The translations under genes and the position numbers were made by a program. A stretch of DNA of 43,836 nt from an uncultured Parvibacter sp. GTDB taxonomy: Bacteria > Actinomycetota > Coriobacteriia > Coriobacteriales > Eggerthellaceae. The number at the start of each line of letters is the position of its first letter. Position 1 is the stretch's first letter. Where the stretch lies: NCBI GenBank assembly GCA_910587945.1, contig CAJUNI010000002.1:60791-104626 (forward strand), read 5' to 3'. The notes beneath the pieces were generated by a model. The model did no database searches. It was not told the origin of the DNA and worked only from the letters and a program-made list of their open reading frames with translations. Of the stretch, positions 1 to 9,013 are shown one piece after another.

Positions 1-1363
1 CTTTTACCACCGCAAGGCCTACACCCAAACCGCCGCTTTCTCGCGTGCGGCCGGCGTCGGCACGCCAGAACCGGGAGAACACCATCTTGGCTTCTTCGCG
101 CGTAAGGCCGATACCCGTATCTTCCACCGCAATGGAAGCCATAATGTCGCCCTTGAAAACGCGCACGGTGATGGAGCCCCCTTCCGGGGTGTAGCGCACG
201 GCATTCGAAACCAGGTTTGCCGTAGCTTGGCGAATCATGTCCGGATCACCAATAACCAGGACGTCGGGTTCAGCTTCGTAGGTAAGGGTCAGGCCCGAAT
301 CAGCCACAAACATCTCGTGGGTATTGATGATGCCCTCAACCACTTCGCCAACATTGACCAACTCTTCCTTCATAGGATTCGCGCGATTCTCCAAACGCGA
401 CAGCTTAAGCAGGGCATCCACCAGGCGGCTTAACCGCTGTACTTCGGAGTTCACCGTCACTAAGCGTTCCTCGTCAGCCGCATAGACCCCGTCCACCATC
501 GCCTCCACCGTTGCCTGAATGGCCATCAGCGGGGTGCGCAGTTCGTGGGCGACGTCGGTAGTCAAGCGACGCTCTAACTCGCGGTCTTTTTCCACGGACT
601 CAGCCATGGCGTCAAAGGTCTCACCCAAACGAGCAATCTCGTCTTCGCCATGAAGATCGGTACGAGCCGACAGGTCGCCCTCTTTGATAGCCCGGGCAGT
701 AGTGGTCATACGCTGAATAGGCGCCACCAAATTGCGCGCAAATAAAAAGCCAAGGCACGACGCCAACACAATAGCTACGAGGGCAGCAAACACCATAGCT
801 TGATAGGAATTATCGCGAAATTCTTGGTCGGGTTGACGCATCAATGTGTCTGAGCCATAGACCCACAGACGCACCTGGCCAATGACCTCGCCATCTACCA
901 TAATGGGTGCGATGGCCACCTGAGACGGATCCGGCGGTTCAAACGAGCGCAGAACGCCATCGGTGTCTTCGATGATGGCAATAGAAGAATCGTAGGGGGT
1001 GCCGCCATTAATGTCGTCGGTCACCCGAATAGCCACGCCCGAATTGAGCTCCGTAGCCTGCACCGCAGGACGGGTCGTTTCAGGGTTCCACAGATTGCCC
1101 GTACGCTTGTAGTTGATAGCAATACGATCCGCGGTAGTGGTAGCCAGCGTGCGCATGTTGTCCGTAGTGTAGGTTTGGAAATGCTGTTCCCACACAAAGG
1201 AAACCACGCCAATGGCTACCAAAGCAGTCATGGCCGCAATCAAGGCGAAGGACAGGGTTACGCGGGTGGTGTAGCTCAAACTTGACCAGCGCACAGGACG
1301 CTTCTCCGGCTTAGCTGCCGTCAAAGCGGGCGTGGGGTGCGAATCCTGGGAGGATAAACCCAT
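1..1363 (-). CDS. Sensor histidine kinase, 3' end cut by window edge
   Basis: The gene begins at the ATG at 1363 and stays open to the left edge, giving 454 codons. It is a membrane histidine kinase that should phosphorylate the regulator encoded just upstream (stop at 1392, 28-base gap). A basic cytoplasmic N-terminus leads into a first membrane helix near residues 36-57. An extracytoplasmic sensor region of roughly 140 residues and a second helix follow, then a HAMP linker ending near the motif GEDEIARLGETFDAMAES. The H-box DVAHELRTPL has the phospho-accepting His at residue 273. The N-box (NLVSNAVRYTPEGG), G1 box (DTGIGL) and G2 box (GGLGVGLAVVK) are all present, so only a short C-terminus is missing. 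The signal sensed cannot be read from the sequence. Confidence 0.93.
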   Translation of the reverse strand, partial: MGLSSQDSHPTPALTAAKPEKRPVRWSSLSYTTRVTLSFALIAAMTALVAIGVVSFVWEQHFQTYTTDNMRTLATTTADRIAINYKRTGNLWNPETTRPAVQATELNSGVAIRVTDDINGGTPYDSSIAIIEDTDGVLRSFEPPDPSQVAIAPIMVDGEVIGQVRLWVYGSDTLMRQPDQEFRDNSYQAMVFAALVAIVLASCLGFLFARNLVAPIQRMTTTARAIKEGDLSARTDLHGEDEIARLGETFDAMAESVEKDRELERRLTTDVAHELRTPLMAIQATVEAMVDGVYAADEERLVTVNSEVQRLSRLVDALLKLSRLENRANPMKEELVNVGEVVEGIINTHEMFVADSGLTLTYEAEPDVLVIGDPDMIRQATANLVSNAVRYTPEGGSITVRVFKGDIMASIAVEDTGIGLTREEAKMVFSRFWRADAGRTRESGGLGVGLAVVK

Positions 1364-1391
1364 AGTGTGTTAGGAGCGTTCGGGTCGGGGC

Positions 1392-2102
1392 TTACTGCCC
1401 GGACTTCGAAGGATCTTCGAAGCGGTAACCGACACCATGAACCGTATGGAGCCACTTCGGGTTACGCGGGTTGTCTCCAATCTTGGCACGCAGGTTTTTC
1501 ACATGGGAGTCAATGGTGCGCTCATAGCCCTCGAAGTCGTAGCCCAGCACTTTTTCCACCAGCTCCATACGAGAGTAAACCCGTCCCGGATAACGAGAAA
1601 GCGTGGTGAGCAGCTTAAACTCACTAGCCGTAAGATCAATTTCCTCTCCGGACACCAAGACCTTATGACCGGAAACATCGATGGTGAGCTCACCAAACTC
1701 CAGCACCTCGCGCTGAGGCTCAGAGTCGGCGTGCACACGGCGCAGCAACGCCCGAGCACGGGCAACCAGCTCGCGGGGGCTAAAGGGCTTCACCAAATAG
1801 TCGTCGGCGCCCAACTCAAGACCGATAATGCGATCCTCAACCTCACCTTTAGCCGTAAGCATAATGATGGGCACATCAGAGGTATCGCGAATGACACGAC
1901 AAACACGCTCACCGGGAACACGCGGCAACATAAGGTCAAGAATTACTAGGTCAAAGTGATGTTTTTGGAATTCATCCAGGGCTTCTTGGCCGTCGCCGAC
2001 AGCCGTTACCCAATAATTTTCACGCTCTAAATAGGCGGTAACCGCATCGCGGATAGCTTTTTCGTCTTCTACCAGCAAGATGCGCCGGGTTTCGTTGCTC
2101 AT
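1392..2102 (-). CDS. OmpR/PhoB-family response regulator
   Basis: This 236-residue protein has an N-terminal receiver domain (about residues 7-120). It shows the acidic pair in VEDE, the phospho-acceptor Asp56 in VILDLMLP and the conserved Lys in VKPFSP. A C-terminal winged-helix DNA-binding domain of OmpR type (about 135-230) ends in the usual VHGVGYRF. It lies immediately upstream of the histidine kinase on the same strand and the two should form one operon and one phosphorelay. The start ATG at 2102 has AAGGAG about 10 bases upstream. It is transcribed divergently from the exported protein at 2260, which is a plausible but unproven target. Confidence 0.95.
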   Translation of the reverse strand: MSNETRRILLVEDEKAIRDAVTAYLERENYWVTAVGDGQEALDEFQKHHFDLVILDLMLPRVPGERVCRVIRDTSDVPIIMLTAKGEVEDRIIGLELGADDYLVKPFSPRELVARARALLRRVHADSEPQREVLEFGELTIDVSGHKVLVSGEEIDLTASEFKLLTTLSRYPGRVYSRMELVEKVLGYDFEGYERTIDSHVKNLRAKIGDNPRNPKWLHTVHGVGYRFEDPSKSGQ

Positions 2103-2259
2103 AATGACAGCTCCTTGCAGTTTCCTATTGACCGTTGGGGCCAGAACGAACGCCGGCCGAAACCATGGTGAAGTTTCCGCCGCACGTCGGATTTGGGTTT
2201 ATTGTATCCATTGCCAAGGTACCACCCTCCAACTGTGCGTGAAATGACACAATACGCCC

Positions 2260-3900
2260 ATGCCTAAACGTCGAACAAATAGCGCTCCCTCTCAAGGAAC
2301 GAGCTCACCGCGTCCATCCCGCCCCCGGCCCCAAACAGGGCAAGGGCGCCACCGTGCAAGCTCGACAGCGGCTCCAGGCCGGTCAACCTCGAGCGGAATG
2401 CCTTCCCTTAAATCCAAGATTGCGGGCACCTCAGGTGCTCCCACCCCGCGCATGCGCACTCACAGTGCTTCTTCGGAAGGAAAGAAGGTGACGCTCCCAG
2501 GCGGACGCTCCCTCACCGTTACCCGTCGCGGCTTTATTGCCGGCGCTGCTGGCGTGGCTGCAGTGGCCGCTTTAGGGGCCGGTGGCTATGGGTTCTATCG
2601 TAGCCGCGCTTCCGCCGAGGGCGGAGTGAGTGCCTTGTCTGTTCCCGAAGAGGCCGTTGCGGTCTCAACGGATTTCACCCGCCTCGATGACGCCACCAAC
2701 GCCATTGGCCTCGTGCTCTCCAAAGAGCTGCCCTACGGCACGCTCGTATTCTCCAACGACAACACGGTAGCTGCCTGCCTGCAGCCCACCGACGAAGCAA
2801 ATCCGCTGTGCCAGGTGGCGCTGCTTAACCTCTCTTCCGGCCAATGCCCCACGGTGCTGTCCCAAGCAGTGGGCCACGCCGACGGCTTTGAGATCTATGA
2901 TGTGCGCGCCTGTACGGGCGGCATGGTGTGGCTCGAAGCGGACATCTTGGATGGTCTCTGGCGGGTCTATGGGGCCACTTCCGATGGCTCAAGCATTGGG
3001 GAACCTTTCTGCTTGGAAGAGGGCACCAGCACCTGGGAGATGCCATCGCTTGCTGCTTGTGGCGGTTTTGCCTGGTGGCAAATGAATCCCGATCCGAACG
3101 GCCCCGATAAAACCAAACGCTCTGTGCTTAAACGCGCCGCCTTTGGCAGTGATCAGGTGGAAGAAATTTATAGCTCTCCTGCGCGCATGAACACCCCGCT
3201 TTATGCCACTCAAGATGGCCTCGTGATTTCTCCGCGGGTAGAGGGCGCTTCCTCCTATACGCAGCTTACCTACCTTTCGGCCCTTACCGGCCAGGTAGTG
3301 GATGCGCTGGCCCTTCCGTCCACCATGCGGCCCTTTGAAGCGGGCTATGGCCCCACTGGTTTCCATTTCTGCTTTAACGCCATCTATGAAACGGGGAAAG
3401 GCATCCGCAATTTGGGTACCTATACTCCGCTTACCACAACGGCTGCTACCACCATGGTGGGAGAAGTCCAAGCAGCTCAGCGAGCCTATGAAGAAGCCCA
3501 GGCCGCCGCAGCAGAAAACGCTTCCAAAGCGTCCAAAAATCAAGAGGAAGAAGTCTCCTTTGGGGTTACCCCGGCCTCATTGGTGCGTAGCTTAGATGAA
3601 GCGGCAGCCCAGGCCTATAGCGATGAGCAGTGGTTTCGTTTTGCCCGCACTCCCAGCGCCCCTGCCGCCTGGTGTGGGGGCTGGTTTATGGTCATGGCCT
3701 CACCCTCTATTTGCGGCGTCAACCTTTCCGCCCAAGAATATTTCAGCTTGGATGTGAAGTCGGGAGCCGCTAACTATGGTGACTACCTAGCCTCCACCGG
3801 CCTTTGCGAGCGCCTGGTTACCTACACCAATATTGATTACACGCCCATTGGTGGTTCGCGCGAAAAGTATTGCCTCGTGCGCGTTTGGTCGCCCAACTAA
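2260..3900 (+). CDS. Exported or membrane-anchored protein with Tat-like signal, function unknown
   Basis: I do not recognise the family of this 546-residue protein. The first 85 or so residues are rich in Ser, Pro, Arg and Gly and look disordered. They are followed by a twin-arginine-like segment (TVTRRGFIAGAAG, Arg89-Arg90) and a hydrophobic stretch to about residue 110. The rest (about 120-546) appears to lie outside the membrane, has several Cys residues and repeating aromatic/Gly-Asp-Gly patterns that could be a beta-propeller, and an Ala/Glu-rich helix near residues 405-430. The position of the RR pair so far from the N-terminus is unusual for a cleaved Tat signal. A membrane anchor is therefore equally likely. 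No clear ribosome binding site precedes the ATG. It is divergent from the two-component system at 2102. Confidence 0.8.
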   Translation: MPKRRTNSAPSQGTSSPRPSRPRPQTGQGRHRASSTAAPGRSTSSGMPSLKSKIAGTSGAPTPRMRTHSASSEGKKVTLPGGRSLTVTRRGFIAGAAGVAAVAALGAGGYGFYRSRASAEGGVSALSVPEEAVAVSTDFTRLDDATNAIGLVLSKELPYGTLVFSNDNTVAACLQPTDEANPLCQVALLNLSSGQCPTVLSQAVGHADGFEIYDVRACTGGMVWLEADILDGLWRVYGATSDGSSIGEPFCLEEGTSTWEMPSLAACGGFAWWQMNPDPNGPDKTKRSVLKRAAFGSDQVEEIYSSPARMNTPLYATQDGLVISPRVEGASSYTQLTYLSALTGQVVDALALPSTMRPFEAGYGPTGFHFCFNAIYETGKGIRNLGTYTPLTTTAATTMVGEVQAAQRAYEEAQAAAAENASKASKNQEEEVSFGVTPASLVRSLDEAAAQAYSDEQWFRFARTPSAPAAWCGGWFMVMASPSICGVNLSAQEYFSLDVKSGAANYGDYLASTGLCERLVTYTNIDYTPIGGSREKYCLVRVWSPN

Positions 3901-3983
3901 GCTTCCTACCCTTTCGCACGTTCGTAGCCTCCCGTGCACGCACCCATACTTCGCACGTTCGCATCCCGAACTACGCATACAAA

Positions 3984-4030
3984 GCAAAGGGGACCGAAAG
4001 CATCGGCTTTCCGTCCCCTTCTTCCATGCC
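3984..4030. terminator. Bidirectional intrinsic terminator
   Basis: A long hairpin (arms about 3987-4001 and 4006-4020, loop ATCG, one C-C mismatch) sits between the convergent exported-protein gene and purB. On the plus strand it is followed by CTTCTTCC, and on the minus strand by TTTGCTTTG. It can therefore serve both genes. Confidence 0.75.
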
Positions 4031-4063
4031 CTTTTTCAGAGGCGTAATTGCGTTAGAGCGAGC

Positions 4064-5413
4064 TTAAAACTCCAGCGACTCCAGGCGTTCGAAGACCACG
4101 TCTTTGCGGGTCAAGAAATCCCAGGGGTCAAAAATCTCATCGAGCTTTTCTGCGCTTAACAGGGCTGCGGCTTCCTCGTCAGCCTCTAGGCGCTCACGAT
4201 AGGTGGGGCCTGCCACGGCGTTCTGAATGTCTTCCCAGACCTTCATAGCATTGCGCTGAACAATAACGTAGGCATCTTCGCGAGAAAGGCCGGCATCCAC
4301 CAGCGCCAACAGCACCTTGGAGCTAAATATCAAGCCACGGGTGCGCTCCAAGTTATGAATCATCTTGTCAGGATAGGTTTGCAAACCATCGAGCATCCAC
4401 TGCATCTTGGCGAACATGTAATCGAGGGCCGTAAAGCTATCGGCCAATGCAACGCGCTCAGCCCCCGAATGGGAAATGTCGCGCTCGTACCAAAGCGCTA
4501 CATCATCCAGAGCCACTTGAGCGTTGGCTTTTACCACACGAGCCAACCCGCAGACCCGCTCTGCGGTGATGGGGTTGCGCTTGTGAGGCATGGCCGAGGA
4601 GCCCTTTTGTCCCTTGGTGAAGGGCTCTTCTGCCTCAATCACATCGGACTGCTGCAGCAAGCGCACTTGCATCGCAATGGACTCAAGGGTGGCTGCACAC
4701 ACCGCCAAAGCCGTCATGACCTGAGCATGGCGATCGCGGGCCAGCACTTGGGTAGAAAGCGGGTCGGGAGTGAGTCCCAACCGCGCACAGACATATTCCT
4801 CAACAAAGGGATCGATGGAAGAATAGGTGCCCACCGCTCCAGAAATGGCACCCGTTGCGGCTACCGCCCGGGCTTGCTCCATCCGGTCAAGAGCGCGCTT
4901 TAATGCCCAGGCCCAGCTGCCAAACTTCATGCCAAAGGTCATGGGCTCAGCATGGATGCCGTGGGTGCGCCCCACGCACAGAGCGTTTTGGAACTCAAAC
5001 GCCCGGCGACGACAGGTTTCCCCTAAACGCTTGATATCAGCAATGATGATGTCGATGGCTTGGACAATTTGATAGGACAGGGCGGTATCTCCCAAGTCCG
5101 AAGACGTCATGCCGTAGTGAACCCAGCGGCTGGGCTTTTCTTGGCCTTCGGGAATATCAGCATCAATGTGCTCAGCCATGCAAGTAGTGAACGCAATCAC
5201 GTCATGATTGGTGACTTTTTCAATCTCATCAATGCGCTCTACTGTAAAGCCCGCATGATCGCGAATCCACTGGGCTTCTTCCACGGTAATGCCCGCCATG
5301 CCTAACTGCGCTTGGGCTTCGCAGGCCAACACCTCAATCTCACGCCAGATGTCGAACTTGTTTTCCAGGCTCCAAATGTGGCCCATTTCTGGGCGCGTAT
5401 AGCGATTGATCAT
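4064..5413 (-). CDS. purB: Adenylosuccinate lyase
   Basis: Cytoplasmic enzyme of 449 residues in the fumarase/aspartase superfamily. It cleaves SAICAR to AICAR and adenylosuccinate to AMP in purine synthesis, releasing fumarate. The superfamily signature GSSAMPHKRNP lies at about residues 262-272, and the conserved GRTHGIHAEP and TSSDLGDTA motifs come earlier. Length fits the bacterial PurB group of about 430-450 residues. The start ATG at 5413 has GGAGAAGGG about 8 bases upstream. It follows the TrkA-type gene (stop at 5504) with a 90-base gap and could be cotranscribed, though it has its own strong ribosome binding site. The hairpin at 3984-4030 terminates it. Confidence 0.97.
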   Translation of the reverse strand: MINRYTRPEMGHIWSLENKFDIWREIEVLACEAQAQLGMAGITVEEAQWIRDHAGFTVERIDEIEKVTNHDVIAFTTCMAEHIDADIPEGQEKPSRWVHYGMTSSDLGDTALSYQIVQAIDIIIADIKRLGETCRRRAFEFQNALCVGRTHGIHAEPMTFGMKFGSWAWALKRALDRMEQARAVAATGAISGAVGTYSSIDPFVEEYVCARLGLTPDPLSTQVLARDRHAQVMTALAVCAATLESIAMQVRLLQQSDVIEAEEPFTKGQKGSSAMPHKRNPITAERVCGLARVVKANAQVALDDVALWYERDISHSGAERVALADSFTALDYMFAKMQWMLDGLQTYPDKMIHNLERTRGLIFSSKVLLALVDAGLSREDAYVIVQRNAMKVWEDIQNAVAGPTYRERLEADEEAAALLSAEKLDEIFDPWDFLTRKDVVFERLESLEF

Positions 5414-5503
5414 TGCTGATTCCCTTCTCCTTGCTCAAGCTCTCTCAGATGCGCTCTTGGTTCTCTCTTAAAACCTCGCCCCAGCGCCGCGGCCCGCAAA
5501 ATC

Positions 5504-6175
5504 CTAAAGGTCACGGAACAGTTCGCGAATTTCGTCCACTAAATCATTGTCGGCCACAACGACAGCCTTATCCCCAGGATAGAGTACCGAGTTTTCCGTG
5601 ATAACTTCAGCGTCATTTTCCGTCACGATAGCAGCAATGAGCGACCCCTCGGGCATGGGCACGGACGCAATGGGAATACCGGAGGCATTGTCGTGGTGGC
5701 GCATGCGCGGGATAACTACTTCAATAAGGGCCACATCCCCATGGGTAAGCGAAGACACAACCGAAACCGACCCCAGCAACGCCTCTTCTTCAATCATGTT
5801 GGCAATAAGGGTGGTAGAAGAAACGCACTCAATGCCCACTTTGCGAAAAATGCGCAGATTGCGTGGATCATTCACGCGGGCAATACAACGCGGCACATTA
5901 AACACCCGCTGGGCAATTTCACAGGACACCAGATTGCTGTCATCTTGGCCCGTGGTGGCTACAAAAATGTCTGCCTTGCGAATACCGGCATCTTCTTGGT
6001 AGCGCGAATCGCAGCCATCGCCATGAATTACCAGATAGCTGCCTGTTAATTGCACCGACAAACGATCAGCTGTGCTGAGCTTCTCTTCAATGACAGCCAC
6101 TTCGTTCTTGCTTTCCAGCAACACCTTCGCAAGATAAGCGCCAATTTTGCCGCCACCAGCAATAACAACATACAT
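5504..6175 (-). CDS. TrkA-family potassium uptake regulator (second of pair)
   Basis: A cytosolic KTN/RCK protein with an N-terminal Rossmann fold (MYVVIAGGGKIGAYLAKVL, glycine-rich nucleotide-binding motif) and a C-terminal TrkA-C domain from about residue 140 on. The family gates potassium channels or transporters in response to bound nucleotide. The frame can also start at a GTG at 6184 that overlaps the upstream TGA. I choose the ATG at 6175 because AGGAG lies 8 bases before it. It is paired with a paralogue immediately upstream, like the CeoB/CeoC pair of other Actinobacteria. No TrkH, KtrB or other membrane partner lies in this window. Confidence 0.9.
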   Translation of the reverse strand: MYVVIAGGGKIGAYLAKVLLESKNEVAVIEEKLSTADRLSVQLTGSYLVIHGDGCDSRYQEDAGIRKADIFVATTGQDDSNLVSCEIAQRVFNVPRCIARVNDPRNLRIFRKVGIECVSSTTLIANMIEEEALLGSVSVVSSLTHGDVALIEVVIPRMRHHDNASGIPIASVPMPEGSLIAAIVTENDAEVITENSVLYPGDKAVVVADNDLVDEIRELFRDL

Positions 6176-6180
6176 GGGCG

Positions 6181-6843
6181 TCACTCCTGAATAAACTGAG
6201 AGAAGGCGGCAATCAGATCATGATGGACGCAGGCCATCACCGTATCGCCATGGTAGAGCACCGAATCCGGTGTGGGGATAGAGGAGGCCGAACCATCGCC
6301 GCGCTCAAAGGCAATGATGCGCGATTCGTGGTCGCGCTCGAGCTCCGATACGCGAATAGTGCGCTTGTTATCGCGGTGGGAAAGATCCAGAGAAAAGCGC
6401 AGGACTTCAAACTCGCCGAAGGTCTCAATGTGGGCTCCATGGCCCGACACAATCTTGGAGAACACGTCTTCTGCCACCAGCGATGTTCCACAGACATAGT
6501 CAATGCCCAACTGCATGTAGGAGCGCTCGTGATCGGGGTTGTAGAGCCGCGCAATAACGTGGGGCACATCGTACAGACGACTGGCCACTTCGGCACACAT
6601 GAGGTTGGCATTGTCGAGGTGTGTAACGGCTGCCAATACATCGCATTCCTCGATGCCGGCGCGCATGAGGACTTCTTCGTCAAAACCCATGCCCTGGATG
6701 GTGGAGCCGTTGAAATTGCGCCCTAAATTAGCGAAGGCATCAGCCTGTTTGTCGATTACGCAGACGTTATTGCCATTGTCAGAAAGCATATTGGCGAGCT
6801 GCGAACCCACGCGCCCGCATCCCACCACGATCACGTTGTTCAT
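6181..6843 (-). CDS. TrkA-family potassium uptake regulator (first of pair)
   Basis: A KTN/RCK protein of 220 residues with the motif VVGCGRVGSQLANML at its N-terminus, an acidic residue (Asp31 in VIDKQ) at the end of the second strand where NAD(H) ribose is usually held, and a TrkA-C domain at about 140-220. It should act with the next gene as a regulatory ring or heteromer on a membrane potassium transporter. The start ATG at 6843 has GGAGG 5 bases upstream. The stop overlaps the start region of the second trkA-type gene, indicating translational coupling. The secreted lysozyme-like protein ends 27 bases upstream, so the three genes form an operon. Confidence 0.92.
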   Translation of the reverse strand: MNNVIVVGCGRVGSQLANMLSDNGNNVCVIDKQADAFANLGRNFNGSTIQGMGFDEEVLMRAGIEECDVLAAVTHLDNANLMCAEVASRLYDVPHVIARLYNPDHERSYMQLGIDYVCGTSLVAEDVFSKIVSGHGAHIETFGEFEVLRFSLDLSHRDNKRTIRVSELERDHESRIIAFERGDGSASSIPTPDSVLYHGDTVMACVHHDLIAAFSQFIQE

Positions 6844-6870
6844 GACATCCTCCGAAGAGCAAGACGAGGA

Positions 6871-7686
6871 CTAGATTCTCGTCATTTCGTTCAAAGTGTC
6901 CCGATACCAATTGTCGTAGTTCGGGGGGCAATAGATTTGTGCGTAGGAGTAGCTGATGGTAAAGCCATACATTTCAGAGAGGCCCTTTACGTGGGCATAA
7001 ATGGCTTGGTCCCAGTTAGACCAGGTGGAAGAACCCCAACCCCAGGCATTGTAGGGATTGAAGCAGACCGTACCCCGGGTGCTTTCGGTGTTGGAAATGG
7101 CCGGAGACCAGCGCGGGTCAACGCCAAACTCCCATGCGGCTTCAGCAAAGGTAGAGCCATGGCCTGCCAGGGGGAAGCCAGCCAGGTAATCATTGATGCG
7201 ATCGGTCCACAGCTCGATGAACGCTTCGCGACCAATGGAGAAATCCACATCGCCCGCGGGCAGCGAGCCATAGGTGGCCAGATAGCGAGAACGACGCTGA
7301 TCGGCTTGCTCGACAGCCTTCTTCTCGGCCGCAATGCGGGCTTCTTCGGCAGCAATGCGCGCCGCTTCTTCTTCCGCTTGAATTTCGGCCACGCCCGCAG
7401 AGACATCACGAGGCGCCGTTTGGCTTAGTGAAGCTACGGTGGCCTCCGAAGATTGGGTAGCACTATCGGTAAGGCTGAGCTCGCCGGTGGATAAGGACTG
7501 GCTTTGTTCGGCAATACCAAAGGAATCGGCTTCAGCAGTGGAGCCGTCAGCAGAAGCGAAATTGAGATTGAGGGAACCAACAATGGCTACGGCCAACGTC
7601 GCAATAACAAGAACTATCGCGAACTTCGCGAACGAGTACTGTGGGCGTATGTGTTGCCGAGCGACCAAGCAGCCGTCCCTTTCCAT
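6871..7686 (-). CDS. Membrane-anchored lysozyme/glucosaminidase-like cell-wall protein
   Basis: A 271-residue exported protein. A short basic N-terminus is followed by a hydrophobic segment at about 20-40, then a Ser/Thr-rich linker, an Ala/Glu/Arg coiled coil (about 98-135) and a C-terminal domain of about 110 residues. That domain resembles the glucosaminidase-like lysozyme fold: SNTEST places a candidate catalytic Glu at 201, followed by NPYNAWGWGSSTW and a downstream amphipathic region. Two Cys residues (208 and in IYCPPNY) could form a disulfide. The likely role is binding or cutting peptidoglycan, but activity is inferred from motif pattern only. It is the first gene of the operon with the two TrkA-type regulators. 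The ribosome binding site is weak. Confidence 0.75.
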   Translation of the reverse strand: MERDGCLVARQHIRPQYSFAKFAIVLVIATLAVAIVGSLNLNFASADGSTAEADSFGIAEQSQSLSTGELSLTDSATQSSEATVASLSQTAPRDVSAGVAEIQAEEEAARIAAEEARIAAEKKAVEQADQRRSRYLATYGSLPAGDVDFSIGREAFIELWTDRINDYLAGFPLAGHGSTFAEAAWEFGVDPRWSPAISNTESTRGTVCFNPYNAWGWGSSTWSNWDQAIYAHVKGLSEMYGFTISYSYAQIYCPPNYDNWYRDTLNEMTRI

Positions 7687-8016
7687 GCTCTGGACATCTA
7701 CCGCATAACGGTGACAGCATGTTGAATTGAAAGGTATGGTTGCTGCCGAATGATGACTATACGTTTAAGTGTTGGTATTTTACCGCAACCCGGCCCAAAT
7801 TGGACAGGTTTCGGTAAACCGGCTCCATGGTTTCTACGCTTGACATCAGGCGATTCCAAAGTTTCCGCAGGTAGAATCGTCGCTAGTCAGAGGGCAAAAC
7901 GAGAGCTCTCCACAACTTTTTCGCACCGGACGTAAGCCGTGCCGAACCAGGCGGTGAGCGGCGCCCGAAGACACCGCTCTCAACCCCTCGAATTACAAGG
8001 AAAACCGGGAGGAGTC
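7687..8016. other. Gene-free stretch with a GC-rich hairpin
   Basis: No credible gene is seen here. A strong 9-bp hairpin (GAGCGGCGC/ACACCGCTC type, loop of six, about 7960-7983) lies just past the end of the CorC-type gene but has no T-run on either strand. It may be a processing or pausing site and is not a typical terminator. The rest should hold the promoter of the 7686 operon. I could not pick a convincing -35/-10 pair. Confidence 0.4.
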
Positions 8017-8916
8017 CTAGCCGCGCGTATCCTCAAGACGGGTAACGCGAATGGAGGACAGACGGGAGCGCCGCATGCGCTCAATCATGAATGAGTAGCC
8101 GTCAAACTCAAACTCATCTCCCGTTTTCGGCACCGCATCAAGCTTGTCCATCAGCCAGCCCGCAATGGTTTCGTAGTCGTCAGATTGCTCCATAGGCCAG
8201 CCGAGGGCTTGGGCATCCTCCACCAGAAAACGGCCGTCAGCTCGCCACTGGTTCGCCCCAATGAAACTCACCAAATCGCGGTCAAGATCGGTTTCGTCAA
8301 TGATCTCGCCTACGATCTCTTCGACAATATCTTCCACCGTAATAAGGCCATCGGTGCCACCGTATTCGTCCACCACAATGGCCATCTGCTGGCGCTGCTC
8401 CTGCAGCTCTGAAAGCAGCGGAATCACATCTTTGGTTTCCGGCACAAAAATGGGCTGGAACATGTATTTGGTAACAGGCTCATCGTCACGGCCATCCATT
8501 AAGGGGCCCATCAGATCTTTAAAGTGAACGATGCCTACAATGTCATCCATGTCTTCGTGATAGACCGGCAGCCGCGAATAGCCGGTGCCCCGCATGCGCT
8601 CTAGGGCGGCGCGCACGGTTTCGTCGTCTTCCACCAACATCATGTCTACCCGGGGTTTCATGATTTCACGAACTGTCATATCGCGCAGATCAAGAATTTC
8701 GTGAATCATGCGCTTCTCGTCTTCAAGAAGCTCATCGTTATCGGCCACCACAGCCTTAATCTCATCCTCGGATAGTGACTGGTGACGACCCAGCCCTAAA
8801 AAGCCGAAGATCCCTCCCTTTTTCTCAGGGCGTTTATCGGAGGAACTCCGACTGTCAGCAGAGGCTTCGCTGGAAGCCTCGTGGTGATTACCTTCGTGAT
8901 GTTTGTCGCTGTCCAT
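8017..8916 (-). CDS. CorC/HlyC-type CBS-domain protein
   Basis: A 299-residue cytoplasmic protein of the CorC/TlyC family. A His/Ser/Glu-rich N-terminus of about 40 residues precedes the family start (IKAVVADNDELLEDEKRMIHEIL region). Two CBS domains follow: the first from MTVREIMKPRVDM, the second including VDEYGGTDGLITVEDIVEEIVGEI, which is highly typical. A transporter-associated CorC-HlyC domain lies at the C-terminus (about 215-290). It lacks the N-terminal DUF21 membrane domain of larger CNNM proteins and matches the length of the CorC form. The family is linked to magnesium/cobalt efflux and membrane integrity. The name hemolysin is historical. The start ATG has AAGGAT upstream. The gene follows the hemolysin III gene on the same strand. 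Confidence 0.93.
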   Translation of the reverse strand: MDSDKHHEGNHHEASSEASADSRSSSDKRPEKKGGIFGFLGLGRHQSLSEDEIKAVVADNDELLEDEKRMIHEILDLRDMTVREIMKPRVDMMLVEDDETVRAALERMRGTGYSRLPVYHEDMDDIVGIVHFKDLMGPLMDGRDDEPVTKYMFQPIFVPETKDVIPLLSELQEQRQQMAIVVDEYGGTDGLITVEDIVEEIVGEIIDETDLDRDLVSFIGANQWRADGRFLVEDAQALGWPMEQSDDYETIAGWLMDKLDAVPKTGDEFEFDGYSFMIERMRRSRLSSIRVTRLEDTRG

Positions 8917-9013
8917 AGATCCTTCTCAAACGGGGACATTATTCGCGAGCTCCACGCCTTAGGCGTTAGGCTCCTGGGTGCAGGCCTCTCATCCCAAACC
9001 CGTAGTAGTGCTA

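Noticed and set aside
7687..8016. c-di-AMP (ydaO-type) riboswitch before the lysozyme-like/TrkA operon
   Set aside because: Gene content is suggestive, but I could not find the conserved core motifs of that riboswitch in either part of the gap.
8917..9013. Small palindrome ACGCCTTAGGCGT between the CorC-type and hemolysin III genes
   Set aside because: The arms are short and there is no T-run or promoter context, so chance is likely.
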